DNA of 64,000 nt, taken from NCBI RefSeq assembly GCF_036625275.1, contig NZ_JAZKUD010000004.1, positions 1 to 64,000 of the forward strand, written 5' to 3'. Positions 7,137 through 16,179 of this stretch are shown here, piece by piece. The notes beneath the pieces are model-generated. The model made no database searches and was not told the DNA's origin. It saw nothing but the letters and a program-made list of their open reading frames with translations. Source of the DNA: Accumulibacter sp036625275 (lineage in GTDB: Bacteria; Pseudomonadota; Gammaproteobacteria; Burkholderiales; Rhodocyclaceae). Every line of letters starts with the position of its first letter. Within the stretch, counting starts at the first letter, position 1. The translations under genes and the position numbers were made by a program.

Positions 7137-9584
7137 ATGCTAGCTCCGCAAATCAAGAAAAAAGTCGATGAACTCTGGAACCGATTCTGGTCCGCCGGCC
7201 TCACCAATCCTCTGGTGGCGGTCGAACAGATCACCTATCTGCTGTTTCTCAAACGGCTGGAAGACATCGATCGCAAGCGCCAACAGCGGGGATTCCCGTC
7301 GATCTACGCCGGCAAGGAGAACTGCAAGTGGAGCTACATTCGCCAGGAGAAGACCAACCCCTCGCATCTGATCGAAGTGGTCTTTCCCTGGTTGCGTGAA
7401 CTGGACAAGCACTTCTCCAGCGACAGCGCCGAAGGCACCGAGCTGGCGAGCCTCAACCACCGCATGGCCGATGCCTACTTCCAGCTCGATCCGAACAAGG
7501 GCAAGGTCCTGTCGGATGCCATTGATACCATTGACCAGCTCTTCGCCCGTGTCGGTGGCAGTTCCGCTGCCCAGGACATCATGGGCGACACCTTTGAATA
7601 CCTGCTCAGCGAAATGGCCACGGCAGGCAAGAACGGCCAGTTCCGCACCCCGCGCCATTTGATCCGCTTCATGGTCGAGCTGCTCGACCCCGAGCCCGGT
7701 CAGCGCATCATCGACCCGGCCGCCGGCACCGGCGGCTTCCTGTTCAGCGCCCAACAGTACCTGATGCGCAAGTATTCGGCACCCGACAACCTGGTGCTGG
7801 AATGGGATGGCGCACCGCATCGCACCGACGCCGCCGGCGCCAGCAGAATCCAGTACGAAGCCATACACCACGGCGGCAACTTCGTCGGTCTCGACAACGA
7901 CCGGACCATGGCGCGCATCGGCTGGATGAACCTGGTGCTGCACGACGTGACCGACCCGCACCTGCTGCAAGGCGACTCCCTGAGCAAACGCGATGGCAAG
8001 CCGGAATTGGCCGAACTGCTGACGCCCGAGTCCTACGACTTCGTGCTGGCCAATCCCCCGTTTACCGGCACGGTAGACAGCAATGACCTGGAGCGGGACA
8101 GCAAGCTTTTCCCCCGTGCGGCCGACAGGGGAAAGAAGAAGGACGACGCCCTCACCAACAAGAGCGAGTTGCTGTTCCTGTGGCTGATGCTCGACCTGTT
8201 GCAAATCGGCGGGCGCTGCGCGGTCATCATTCCCGAGGGCGTGCTGTTCGGCAACACCGACGCGCATGTGCGGCTGCGGCGTGAGTTGCTCACCGAGCAT
8301 GTCGTCGAAGGCGTCATCTCGCTGCCCGGCGGCGTCTTTCAACCCTACACCGGCGTCAAGACCTCGATTCTGCTTTTCAGGAAGGAGACGCGCCGCGACG
8401 AGAAGCAAAACTTCACCGGGCAGAAACCGCGAACCGCGTACGTGTGGTTCTACGAAGTCGAAGAGGACGGTTTTTCGCGCGATGCCAAGCGCAATCCCCG
8501 TCCAGGCCAGCGCAACGATCTCTGGGATGCGCTGGTCAAGTTCAAGGTCTGGCTGGCCGAAGGCCGCAGTGGCGCCGAGCGTCTTGAGAAGAGCTTTCTG
8601 CAACCGGGTTTTCGCGCCGAGCGCTGGCGTCAAGCGCTGCTGCGCGATAGCGGCGACAAGCTCACGCCGGCTGGTCTGGCGTTTTCGTCACTGGCCGACA
8701 CCAGCATGTGGGACGGCCAGGTGTGGAACCTGCATGAGTTGTTTCCCGAGTTGCCCGCCGATCCCAGGGAAGCCGAAACGCAGGTGCGTGATGCGGCCCG
8801 CAAGGCGCTCGAAGACCTGGCGATTCGCTACTTTGCAGCACCCACCCGGCCGCTGTGGCAGAAGTGGAGCAGCACAGGCACCGCCATGGATAGCGAGATG
8901 GCGCTGGCCGATTGGCAAAAGGCCATCAAGGTTCCGCAACAGGATTTCAGCCGCACAACGCGCGAGGTCGAGCGTTTTTTCGAGGCCGAAGAGGGTCCCG
9001 CGCTACCGCTGTGGAAGGAAATGGCCAAAGAAGCCCGGAACAACGGCTTGTCCTGGCACCAACGCGCCATCACCGAAGCGCCCACCGTTCAGTTTGGCGA
9101 ACATGAGCCGGTAAATGACCTGGCCTTTGCTGTGGAAGCGATAGCCCGCGAAGTCGCCAAACTGGACGGCTTTGACGTGACCTTGCGCAGCCTGGCGATT
9201 GACCAGAGCACACCACTGAGTGCGGCGAAACATTGGCTCGTCCCTGTACGCAACTGGGCGCTCAATGAGGAATGGCAGTCGGAGGATGGCACTCTTCAAG
9301 GCTCGCACGAGACCAACGGACAGGTCCGTCCGCGGTACGTTGAGGCCATGTTGACCGCCGGGCTTTACGACGAGAAAGGTGCGCTCAAGGATGGGCTGCT
9401 CGACCCGGACTGCATTGAGGCCCGTGAGTGGAACCTGTCCGCTGGCCAGTACAAACCCTTCGACTTCACCCAGCTCAAGAGTGACAAGAGCGTCAGCCAG
9501 TTGCTTGCTGAACTGCGCAACACCGAGCAGCAAATCATCAGCGGACTCGACAAGCTGCTGGCGATGGTGGAGGGGCGGGAATGA
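7137..9584 (+). CDS. hsdM: Type I restriction-modification methyltransferase subunit M (HsdM), long form
   Basis: 815 residues. The N-terminal HsdM helical domain (IKKKVDELWNRFWSAGLTNP) is followed by an N6-adenine methyltransferase fold with the SAM-binding motif DPAAGTGGF at 193-201 and catalytic NPPF at 306-309. It methylates the specificity site chosen by HsdS and forms the core of the restriction complex. Classical HsdM proteins are about 500 residues. Here some 300 extra residues follow (from about 500 on), containing no catalytic motif I recognise and ending in a helical stretch (LLAELRNTEQQIISGLDKLL) that may contact HsdS. The start ATG has an AGGAAA site; the stop overlaps the hsdS start (ATGA). 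Confidence 0.95.
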   Translation: MLAPQIKKKVDELWNRFWSAGLTNPLVAVEQITYLLFLKRLEDIDRKRQQRGFPSIYAGKENCKWSYIRQEKTNPSHLIEVVFPWLRELDKHFSSDSAEGTELASLNHRMADAYFQLDPNKGKVLSDAIDTIDQLFARVGGSSAAQDIMGDTFEYLLSEMATAGKNGQFRTPRHLIRFMVELLDPEPGQRIIDPAAGTGGFLFSAQQYLMRKYSAPDNLVLEWDGAPHRTDAAGASRIQYEAIHHGGNFVGLDNDRTMARIGWMNLVLHDVTDPHLLQGDSLSKRDGKPELAELLTPESYDFVLANPPFTGTVDSNDLERDSKLFPRAADRGKKKDDALTNKSELLFLWLMLDLLQIGGRCAVIIPEGVLFGNTDAHVRLRRELLTEHVVEGVISLPGGVFQPYTGVKTSILLFRKETRRDEKQNFTGQKPRTAYVWFYEVEEDGFSRDAKRNPRPGQRNDLWDALVKFKVWLAEGRSGAERLEKSFLQPGFRAERWRQALLRDSGDKLTPAGLAFSSLADTSMWDGQVWNLHELFPELPADPREAETQVRDAARKALEDLAIRYFAAPTRPLWQKWSSTGTAMDSEMALADWQKAIKVPQQDFSRTTREVERFFEAEEGPALPLWKEMAKEARNNGLSWHQRAITEAPTVQFGEHEPVNDLAFAVEAIAREVAKLDGFDVTLRSLAIDQSTPLSAAKHWLVPVRNWALNEEWQSEDGTLQGSHETNGQVRPRYVEAMLTAGLYDEKGALKDGLLDPDCIEAREWNLSAGQYKPFDFTQLKSDKSVSQLLAELRNTEQQIISGLDKLLAMVEGRE

Positions 9585-11305
9585 GCTTGCCTGAGGGTTG
9601 GATTGAATCAACAGTTGGAAGAGTGGTCGTCGATTTACAGTCGGGCTTTGCACAGAAGCCCGGCGAGGACGATGATGGCATGACACCACAGATTCGGACC
9701 CACAACATCACCCCTGAAGGGAAAATTACGCTTGAGGGCATCAAACATGTCTCTGCCAGCGCCAAGGAACTTGAGAGGTGCCGGCTTGCCGTCAATGATG
9801 TTGTTTTCAATAACACGAACAGCGAAGAGTGGGTCGGGAAAACCGCTGTGTTCGACCAAGAGGGCGAATACGTTTTTTCAAATCACATGACGCGCTTACG
9901 TGCGGACACTTCGCTGATCAACCCCGCCTTCCTCGGCAGTTATCTACACTTGCTCTGGTCAATGGGTTATTCGAAAACCCGAGCAAAGCGATGGGTGAGT
10001 CAAGCAGGAATTGAAGGGGCCGCGCTGGCGTCATTCAAAATCCCACTCCCTGCCCTACCCGAACAGCAGCGCATCGTCGATGTGCTGCAGGGGGCAGAGG
10101 ATTTGGCCAAAACCAAGCGCTTAATCAGTGAAAAAATTGATCAGTTGGTGAGAACAATCTACTGGGAACACTTCGGCGCCTGGTATACCCCTGATGGACT
10201 GCGCGACTCCGTACGCATCTCTGAGTACGTCGACGACTCCCAGTACGGTGTATCGGAAGCAATGGAGGGAAGAGGCTCTCACGCTGTCCTCAGGATGAAC
10301 AGCATCACGACCAGCGGATGGTTAGATCTGTCCGACTTGAAGTATGCAAACCTGTCAAAGCGGGACGCTGACAGCACGATCCTAAAAAATGGCGATCTCC
10401 TTTTCAACCGCACGAACTCGAAAGAGTTGGTCGGCAAGTGTGCGGTCTGGCGGGGCACGAAAGAGAACTTTAGCTTTGCGTCTTACTTGGTTCGATTTCG
10501 CTTGAAACATGGAATGTTGCCCGAATACCTTTGGGCAACGCTGAACAGTGCCTACGGCAAGTACCGACTGGTAAATGCCGCCAAGCAAGCGGTCAGCATG
10601 GCTAATGTCAGCCCAACAGACTTGGGACGCCTCACCGTTCCACTGCCCCCATTGCCTCTACAAGAGAACTTTGCCCGCCTGGTGACGCAAATCGAAGCTC
10701 TGCGCACGGAGATGCTGAGCAAAGTAGGGCACTTTGAAGAGCTTCGTGCTCTGGTGACACAACAGGCGTTCAGCGGTGAGCTTACCGAGGGTTGGCGCAA
10801 ACAACATGATGCAGAAATCTTGAATGCCACAAGAGCGCGTGATGAACTGCTACGCGAACGATGTGCCAAGGTGATAAGACCCCTTGCTGATGGTCCCACC
10901 TTGAACACCCGTGCTGCCACGACGCAAGCACCAACCCACCGCCGCTGGCTGCTCGACGAACTGAGCGAGTTTCAGCAACGTGTGTTCTCCGCCTTCGTCG
11001 CCTACACGGCCCAGCCATTGCTGGCCGACGACCCGGACGCGTTTGCCGCGTTCTGCGCCGACGACGCCCTCACCGAGCAATTGGCCGGCTTCTCGTACTC
11101 ACCCGACCGCATTCGCCGCACGCTGAGCCAGTTGGCCGCTCTCGGTCTGATTGCCAGGATCACGCTGCCCCACGTCAACCCCCTCACGCTCGAGCGCCAG
11201 TACCTGCAAGCCTTCCGGCCGCTGCGCGACGACGAACATACGCAGTTCGCGGATGTCGAGGCTTTGCGTCGTGCTCTCTCTCCTCCTGGAGAGGTGGATG
11301 AATGA
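9581..11305 (+). CDS. hsdS: Type I restriction specificity subunit S (HsdS) with C-terminal extension
   Basis: 574 residues. Two target-recognition domains are each followed by a conserved spacer helix region: PLPALPEQQRIVDVL (about 150) and PLPPLPLQENFARLV (about 350). This is the normal bipartite layout that sets the two half-sites of the DNA target. The protein then has an unusual tail of about 120 residues (HRRWLLDELSEFQQRVFSAF ... LTLERQYLQAF). It looks like a small helical, winged-helix-type domain and is not part of ordinary HsdS. The tail ends where the ATPase gene starts (ATGA overlap), so it may dock the extra ATPase and nuclease onto the complex. The tail's function is inferred from position only. 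Confidence 0.92.
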   Translation: MSLPEGWIESTVGRVVVDLQSGFAQKPGEDDDGMTPQIRTHNITPEGKITLEGIKHVSASAKELERCRLAVNDVVFNNTNSEEWVGKTAVFDQEGEYVFSNHMTRLRADTSLINPAFLGSYLHLLWSMGYSKTRAKRWVSQAGIEGAALASFKIPLPALPEQQRIVDVLQGAEDLAKTKRLISEKIDQLVRTIYWEHFGAWYTPDGLRDSVRISEYVDDSQYGVSEAMEGRGSHAVLRMNSITTSGWLDLSDLKYANLSKRDADSTILKNGDLLFNRTNSKELVGKCAVWRGTKENFSFASYLVRFRLKHGMLPEYLWATLNSAYGKYRLVNAAKQAVSMANVSPTDLGRLTVPLPPLPLQENFARLVTQIEALRTEMLSKVGHFEELRALVTQQAFSGELTEGWRKQHDAEILNATRARDELLRERCAKVIRPLADGPTLNTRAATTQAPTHRRWLLDELSEFQQRVFSAFVAYTAQPLLADDPDAFAAFCADDALTEQLAGFSYSPDRIRRTLSQLAALGLIARITLPHVNPLTLERQYLQAFRPLRDDEHTQFADVEALRRALSPPGEVDE

Positions 11306-13098
11306 GGCTGCGCTATCTGCATCTGCGCCATTACCCACCGATCAAGGACCTGGCGCTGCGTTTCGCCAGCGGATCGCCGTTGCAGCGCGAGTGCGCCATC
11401 CGCTTTGTCGTCGGCGTGAACGGCAGCGGCAAGTCCAACCTGCTGCGCGCGGTGGCCGAAGTCTTTCTGGCGTTGGCCGACGAGCGCTTGCCGCCGTTCC
11501 CGGTCAGTCTGATCTACGAGTTGGGCCGCCGCGGCCGGCCGGATCACTACACGTTGGTGGTCGATTGCCCCGGCACCAGGGGCGAGGCCAGCCTGTGGGT
11601 ATCCGAGGGTTTTCATTGGCCCGATGACACGTCCGCCGAGCGCTTCGAAGACGCCATCACCCTGATGCGCGCCAGCGCGGCCCGCGGCCCGGAGGGTTTC
11701 ACTCCACTGATCCGGCAGGGTTCCTGGCCGCAGAGTGCCGGCATTGCCTTGCCGAAGGCCGTCCTGGCCTATACCACCGGCGATCTGCGGCCGTGGCGAT
11801 CGATCTGGCACCGCCACCACGATGCCTCGGGCTTCGACTCGGGCACCGCCGAGGATATCCACGACCCCGCCAGCGAACGGCCGGTCGGCTGGACAGATGC
11901 CCAGGAAGTCATGCTTCCGACTGGCGAGCAAGAGGAAGTTACAGAGCTTGGGCCGGATGAGGCCACTTCGGTGACGACCTTGCCGTCTGCCCTGTTCCGA
12001 CGCCCCATCCTGTTGAATCCGATCTTGCTCAAGTGCGCCCTGCTGGCCGTAGCGCTGCCGGAGGCCTTCGTGGCAACGGCGGACTATCCACGAAGCGCTG
12101 AAGTGGATGCTCTGATTGGTGGCGCCTACAGTATTTCGCCACTGCAAGCCCTGCTGGAGCGCGGCGGCTGGCATCACCTGGTGTCGGTGGCCTTCCGTTG
12201 TCGTCTGCAAGCCAGGTCCTGGAGCCGGGTCTTGCGCGAGACGGCGCACGACTGGCTGTTGTGTGCCGGCGAGGTGATTGGCGAGCCACATCCCACCGAA
12301 TCGCGTCGCACGCTCTATTTTGACCTCAAGGGGACATTCAGCGGCCAGGATGTGCCAACGCTGATGCCCAACGACGGCCTGAGCATCAGCACGACGCAGG
12401 GCGAAGCGCTGTGGTCGCTGCTTGGCGGGCGTGACGTAACGGCCTTTGAGCGGTTTGCCAGGCTGGCGGATCTGCATCAGGCCGGATTGTTTGACGATGT
12501 CGAGTTGCGCTTGCGGCGACAAGCGAAAGTTGGTTCAGATACCAGCCCGAGCGCGCAAGACCAGGACGTTGGCGTGTTGCGCTACGAGGAACTCTCCGAT
12601 GGCGAGCAGATGGTGTTGGGGCGAATGGCCCTGTTCCATTTGCTCCAAGGCCAACACGATGCGCTGCTGCTGCTCGACGAACCGGAAACGCATTTCAACG
12701 ACAAGTGGAAACGCGAAATCATCGACATCATTGATGACGCGATTGGCAATACGGCCAACGACGTCTTGATCTCCACACACTCGGCCATCGTGCTCTCCGA
12801 CGTGTTCAACGACGAGATCGTGATGGTCGAGAAAACGCCGGACGGATCAAGCGTACGCTCGGTGGACCAACAGACCTTCGCCACCGACCCGAGCGCCTTG
12901 ATGATGACCGTCTTCGAGGCCGACGACAGCATCGGCAAGCGGGCGCAAGAGTTCATCGAGGGCAAGCTGCGGCAGGCGACGGGGACGCCTGCCGACATTC
13001 AACAACTGGAACAGCGGATCGCTCGAATGGGCTCGGGTTTCTACCGCAGCGAGTTGCGCACCCTGCTGAATACCTGGCGCGGCAAGGGCAATGCTTAG
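11302..13098 (+). CDS. Restriction-associated AAA (ABC/SMC-like) ATPase, Septu PtuA-like
   Basis: 598 residues. Walker A is GVNGSGKS at 38-45, preceded by the RecF/SMC-type start (RYLHLRHYPPIKDLALRF). An ABC-signature-like LSDGEQMVLGR lies near 431, Walker B LLLLDEPETHF has Asp459-Glu460, and the switch histidine sits in LISTHSAIVLSD. This is the OLD/RecF-type split ATPase seen in defence pairs. An ATPase followed at once by an HNH gene is the Septu (PtuA-PtuB) arrangement, and a family of restriction-system-associated ATPases of this kind is known. Both ends overlap neighbours (4 bp with hsdS, 8 bp with the HNH gene), which implies tight co-expression with the restriction genes. Confidence 0.85.
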   Translation: MRLRYLHLRHYPPIKDLALRFASGSPLQRECAIRFVVGVNGSGKSNLLRAVAEVFLALADERLPPFPVSLIYELGRRGRPDHYTLVVDCPGTRGEASLWVSEGFHWPDDTSAERFEDAITLMRASAARGPEGFTPLIRQGSWPQSAGIALPKAVLAYTTGDLRPWRSIWHRHHDASGFDSGTAEDIHDPASERPVGWTDAQEVMLPTGEQEEVTELGPDEATSVTTLPSALFRRPILLNPILLKCALLAVALPEAFVATADYPRSAEVDALIGGAYSISPLQALLERGGWHHLVSVAFRCRLQARSWSRVLRETAHDWLLCAGEVIGEPHPTESRRTLYFDLKGTFSGQDVPTLMPNDGLSISTTQGEALWSLLGGRDVTAFERFARLADLHQAGLFDDVELRLRRQAKVGSDTSPSAQDQDVGVLRYEELSDGEQMVLGRMALFHLLQGQHDALLLLDEPETHFNDKWKREIIDIIDDAIGNTANDVLISTHSAIVLSDVFNDEIVMVEKTPDGSSVRSVDQQTFATDPSALMMTVFEADDSIGKRAQEFIEGKLRQATGTPADIQQLEQRIARMGSGFYRSELRTLLNTWRGKGNA

Positions 13099-14194
13099 GC
13101 CAATCGTGCAGCCCTTTTGCGGCGCTGCGCTGCATGCCTGTCGCCGTCTGCAAGAGCAGTTGCTGGCCTGGCTGTGCGATCCGGCAGTCAGCGCCGGCGA
13201 GATTACGCAGGCCAACCTGCAGCCCCCGCGCGTGCCGACGCAGATTGAAGCGGATTGGCTGTGGCACTTCTTGCAGAAGGCCGATGGCGGTCGAACACTC
13301 CTGGACAGGGCACTGGTGATTGCGGGGATGTCCCTCGCCGAGAAGGCGGCCTTGCGCACCTGGGGACAGGCAGTCGCGGCGCTCGCTGCCCAGTTCCAGC
13401 CGAACCCGTCGGCCTGGCCACGGAGCAAGCCGGAAATCCCGGACGCCGCCTGGCAGGCCTTCAGGGAACTGATGGAAGCCTTCTACCGGAAAGGCCTGCG
13501 CAGCGGCTTGCCCTACGCGGCAAACGGTACGCCGGTGAGCAGCGGTGGAATGACTTATGCAGGGTTTCTACAGGCGTTTCGAGCGGCACACCAACTGAAC
13601 CCTGTCGCCCACGCCAGAGAAGTGTGTGTTCTATGCGGCGGGCCACTCGGTCAGACGCCTGAAGTGGACCACTGGATCGCCGTGAGTGCCTTTCCGCTGT
13701 TGAGCGTGTGCGCAGACAACCTCCTGCCGATTTGCGGCGAGTGCAATTCAACGTCAAACAAAGGTGATCAACCGGTGCACACGCAAGGGGTTTTTGATGA
13801 CTGGTTCCACCCGTACCTGCGTCCGGGACACGGCGCCTTGCATCTCGACTATGTGCTGCAAACGCGGTCGATCACCTGCGCGGCTACCGATGCCGCTGAC
13901 ACGGCAAGGGTGACCAACCTTGACAAGCTGCTGAACCTGGCAAGCCGGTGGACCCGCGAGTTCAAGGCCGAGTACGCGAAGCAGCAGAGCGTGCTGATTG
14001 GCCGCGAGAGGCGTCGGATAGCTCGTGGTCAGGCAGAACACACGCAGGCGGAAATCCGGGCACATCTGCTGACCGTGCAGAACGACCTTGTACCCACGGA
14101 GCCGTTCCACGAAGTGCATCGCGTTTTGTGCGCAGCCATGCTCGAACAGTCCAGAGTGGCAGCCTGGCAAACCGAGTTGGGCTTGGACACATGA
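13091..14194 (+). CDS. HNH endonuclease, Septu PtuB-like
   Basis: 367 residues. A zinc-bound HNH core lies in the middle: CVLC at 179-182, the catalytic pair Asp193-His194 (EVDHWIAVSAF), then CGEC at 215-218 followed by Asn219. This treble-clef order (CxxC, DH, CxxCN) is that of active HNH nucleases. The N-terminal 170 residues are helical and of unknown role. The C-terminal third carries basic helices (RERRRIARGQAEHTQAE). Its ATG sits inside the last codons of the ATPase, so the two are translated together. It is expected to be the DNA-cutting effector gated by the ATPase. The nuclease core is seen; the Septu relation is inferred. Confidence 0.85.
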   Translation: MLRPIVQPFCGAALHACRRLQEQLLAWLCDPAVSAGEITQANLQPPRVPTQIEADWLWHFLQKADGGRTLLDRALVIAGMSLAEKAALRTWGQAVAALAAQFQPNPSAWPRSKPEIPDAAWQAFRELMEAFYRKGLRSGLPYAANGTPVSSGGMTYAGFLQAFRAAHQLNPVAHAREVCVLCGGPLGQTPEVDHWIAVSAFPLLSVCADNLLPICGECNSTSNKGDQPVHTQGVFDDWFHPYLRPGHGALHLDYVLQTRSITCAATDAADTARVTNLDKLLNLASRWTREFKAEYAKQQSVLIGRERRRIARGQAEHTQAEIRAHLLTVQNDLVPTEPFHEVHRVLCAAMLEQSRVAAWQTELGLDT

Positions 14195-14211
14195 ATTAAG
14201 AAGGAGCAGGA

Positions 14212-15417
14212 ATGATTGACTCGGTTTTTCTCACGCGTGTGGTCCTGCGCAACTACAAGAGCATTGGCTACTGCGACGTCCGCCTCAACCCGCTCACCTA
14301 TCTGGTGGGGGCCAACGGATCGGGCAAGAGCAATTTCCTGGACGCCCTGCACCTGGTACGGGACGCTCTGGCCGCTTCTCTCGACAATGCCCTGAACGAA
14401 CGGGGCGGATTGAACGAAGTGCGGCGGCGATCCAGCGGTCACCCGACCAACTTCGGCATCCGGCTCGAGTTCGCGTTGAGCAACGGGCAAGCCGGCCACT
14501 ACGCCTTCAACATCGGCGCGCTGGCGGGCCGCGGTTACGAGGTGCAATTCGAGGAGTGCGTGCTGGGCGGTGTCGGCAAGGGTCCGTTCTTCCGTATCGA
14601 GCGCGGCAACCTCAAAGCCAGCAGCGAGGGGACCTTTCCAGCGGTAACCGCCGATCGTCTGGCGTTGGTGGCGGCGTCGGGAATGGCGGTGTTTCGCCCG
14701 GCATTCGATGCCTTGACGGCGATGGGTTTCTACAACCTGAATCCGAAGTTGATGCGCGAGTTGCAGAAGCCACAGGAGGGGCGCTTGCTCAAGCCCGTGG
14801 GGGAAAACATCGCGAGCGTGATCGGGCATCTGGAACGGGTCGCCGCCGACAGGCTGGAGATCATCCAGGAATATCTTCAGACGGTTGCACCGATGGTTCA
14901 CGGCGTCGAGCGCAAGCCGATCGGGCCGATGGAAACCCTGGAGTTCCGCCAGGACATGGCTGGAGCAAAACATCCGTGGCGATTTCCGGCGCAGAACATG
15001 TCCGACGGTACGCTGCGAGCGCTCGGTGTGTTGACGGCGCTGTTCCAGGGCAACCGGGATTACGCGCCATCGCTGGTGGGTATCGAGGAGCCCGAAACGG
15101 CGCTTCACCCGGCCGCCAGTGCGGCCTTGCGCGAGGCGCTGGCGCGCGCCTCGCAAGACACCCAGGTCATCGTTACCAGTCACAGCCCGGACTTGCTCGA
15201 CGATCTGTCCTTGAGTGCCGACGCCTTGCTGGCAGTGGTTTCCGAGGGCGGCGAGACGCGCATTGCGCCGTTGGACGAAGCCGCGCGCATGGCGATGCGC
15301 GACCAGCTTTTTTCGGCCGGAGAACTCCTGCGCCTGAATCAACTGGCGCCTGATCGGGCGGTGCTTGCGGCCCAGGCACAGGAACAGGCTGATCTGTTTG
15401 GCGAGGTCGAGCCGTGA
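14212..15417 (+). CDS. AAA family ATPase (RecF/OLD-like), partner of a DUF4276 protein
   Basis: 401 residues. The start SVFLTRVVLRNYKSIGYCDV and Walker A GANGSGKS (33-40) are typical of AAA_21/RecF-type ATPases. An NMSDGTLRALG signature-like segment is followed by Walker B VGIEEPETALHP (Glu292-Glu293) and VTSHSPDLLDDL. The ATG has a strong AAGGAG site. The stop overlaps the GTG of the DUF4276 gene. An ATPase with a TOPRIM-like partner is the general layout of OLD- and PARIS-type defence modules, in which the ATPase senses the trigger and the partner cuts nucleic acid. The sensing role is inferred. Confidence 0.85.
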   Translation: MIDSVFLTRVVLRNYKSIGYCDVRLNPLTYLVGANGSGKSNFLDALHLVRDALAASLDNALNERGGLNEVRRRSSGHPTNFGIRLEFALSNGQAGHYAFNIGALAGRGYEVQFEECVLGGVGKGPFFRIERGNLKASSEGTFPAVTADRLALVAASGMAVFRPAFDALTAMGFYNLNPKLMRELQKPQEGRLLKPVGENIASVIGHLERVAADRLEIIQEYLQTVAPMVHGVERKPIGPMETLEFRQDMAGAKHPWRFPAQNMSDGTLRALGVLTALFQGNRDYAPSLVGIEEPETALHPAASAALREALARASQDTQVIVTSHSPDLLDDLSLSADALLAVVSEGGETRIAPLDEAARMAMRDQLFSAGELLRLNQLAPDRAVLAAQAQEQADLFGEVEP

Positions 15418-16043
15418 TTGCGGTCGCCGCCATCGTCGAGGGCGCCGGCGAGGTGGCCGCGCTGCCAATTCTGCTGCGACGGATCAACGCCTGGCGCACT
15501 CCGGATGTCCATTTGCAGGCGCTACCGCCGATTCGCGTTCATCGGGATCGATTCCTGAATCGGGACGATGAATTCCGCCGACACTTGCTGCTAGCCGCCG
15601 CCAAGTGTGGCGAAAACGGTTGGATTCTCGTGCTGCTCGACGCCGATGATGACTGTCCGGCTGAGTTGGGGAAACAGATTCTCGAGCGAGCAACTGCATA
15701 CGTTCCGCACCGTCGGGTGTCGGTCGTGCTCGCCAACAGGGAATACGAGGCCTGGTTCATCGCCGCAGCTGGGTCGCTCGCTGGTCAACGCGGTTTCGCA
15801 TTCAAGCCTGCTGAAGCGATTGACGCCGAAGGTCCGCGCAACGCCAAGGGGTGGATCACGGCGCACATGTGCGGTGGCAGTTACGGGGAAACGACCGACC
15901 AGCCGGCTTTTTCGGCGCGCATGGACCTGCAGCAGGCGTTCGCCCGCAGCCGATCTTTTCGCAAGCTCTGCAGCGAGTGGGCAAGGCAGATGGCCTTCGC
16001 ATGTGCAGGGTTGCGGGAGGCGAGCGATGAGCCGCCGGCGTGA
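15414..16043 (+). CDS. DUF4276 family protein, TOPRIM-like putative nuclease
   Basis: 209 residues from a GTG that overlaps the ATPase stop. The N-terminal VEGAGEVAALPILLRRI gives the TOPRIM glutamate motif (EGxGE, residues 9-13) typical of DUF4276. The DxD-type acid cluster is at 76-80 (LLDADDDCP), followed by YEAWFIAAAGSL. These residues would bind a metal for strand cleavage. The last 11 residues (GLREASDEPPA) come from the fossil atpA/atpG sequence, so the native C-terminus was probably lost and replaced by read-through at the island edge. Catalytic activity is not proven for this family as far as I know. Confidence 0.82.
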   Translation: MIAVAAIVEGAGEVAALPILLRRINAWRTPDVHLQALPPIRVHRDRFLNRDDEFRRHLLLAAAKCGENGWILVLLDADDDCPAELGKQILERATAYVPHRRVSVVLANREYEAWFIAAAGSLAGQRGFAFKPAEAIDAEGPRNAKGWITAHMCGGSYGETTDQPAFSARMDLQQAFARSRSFRKLCSEWARQMAFACAGLREASDEPPA

Positions 16044-16068
16044 GATCGCCAGACGGCTGGAGGCGCTG
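16009..16068. repeat. 60-bp direct repeat flanking the hsd cluster, right copy
   Basis: Partner of 4278-4337 (53 of 60 identical). It covers the end of the DUF4276 frame and the first codons of the right-hand atpG remnant. The divergence of about 12% means that the two copies separated well before the near-identical sua5 duplication arose. Confidence 0.8.
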
Positions 16069-16160
16069 AACGACATCGGCGGCATCCTGTCGGCGATGAA
16101 AGGCCTGGCGCTGATGGAGACCCGCATCCTGAGCGGCTCGCTTGAAGCAACCCGGAGCAC
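16027..16160 (+). pseudogene. atpG: N-terminal remnant of an N-type ATPase gamma subunit (copy 2)
   Basis: The frame MSRRREIARRLEALNDIGGI continues with LSAMKGLALMETR, the pattern of F1 gamma N-termini, in which a long coiled-coil helix carries the conserved AMK motif. After about 45 codons the match fades and the sequence runs antisense into the VanZ-like remnant. Only the first helix is present, so it cannot function. Assignment to the N-ATPase branch is from memory of its sequences. Confidence 0.6.
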
Positions 16161-16179
16161 GGTAGTTTGGAACTGCGGA

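Noticed and set aside
4278..16068. Integrase attachment sites for the hsd island
   Set aside because: The 60-bp repeats are not at a tRNA gene, no integrase gene is present and the copies differ at 7 positions, so site-specific integration is not supported.
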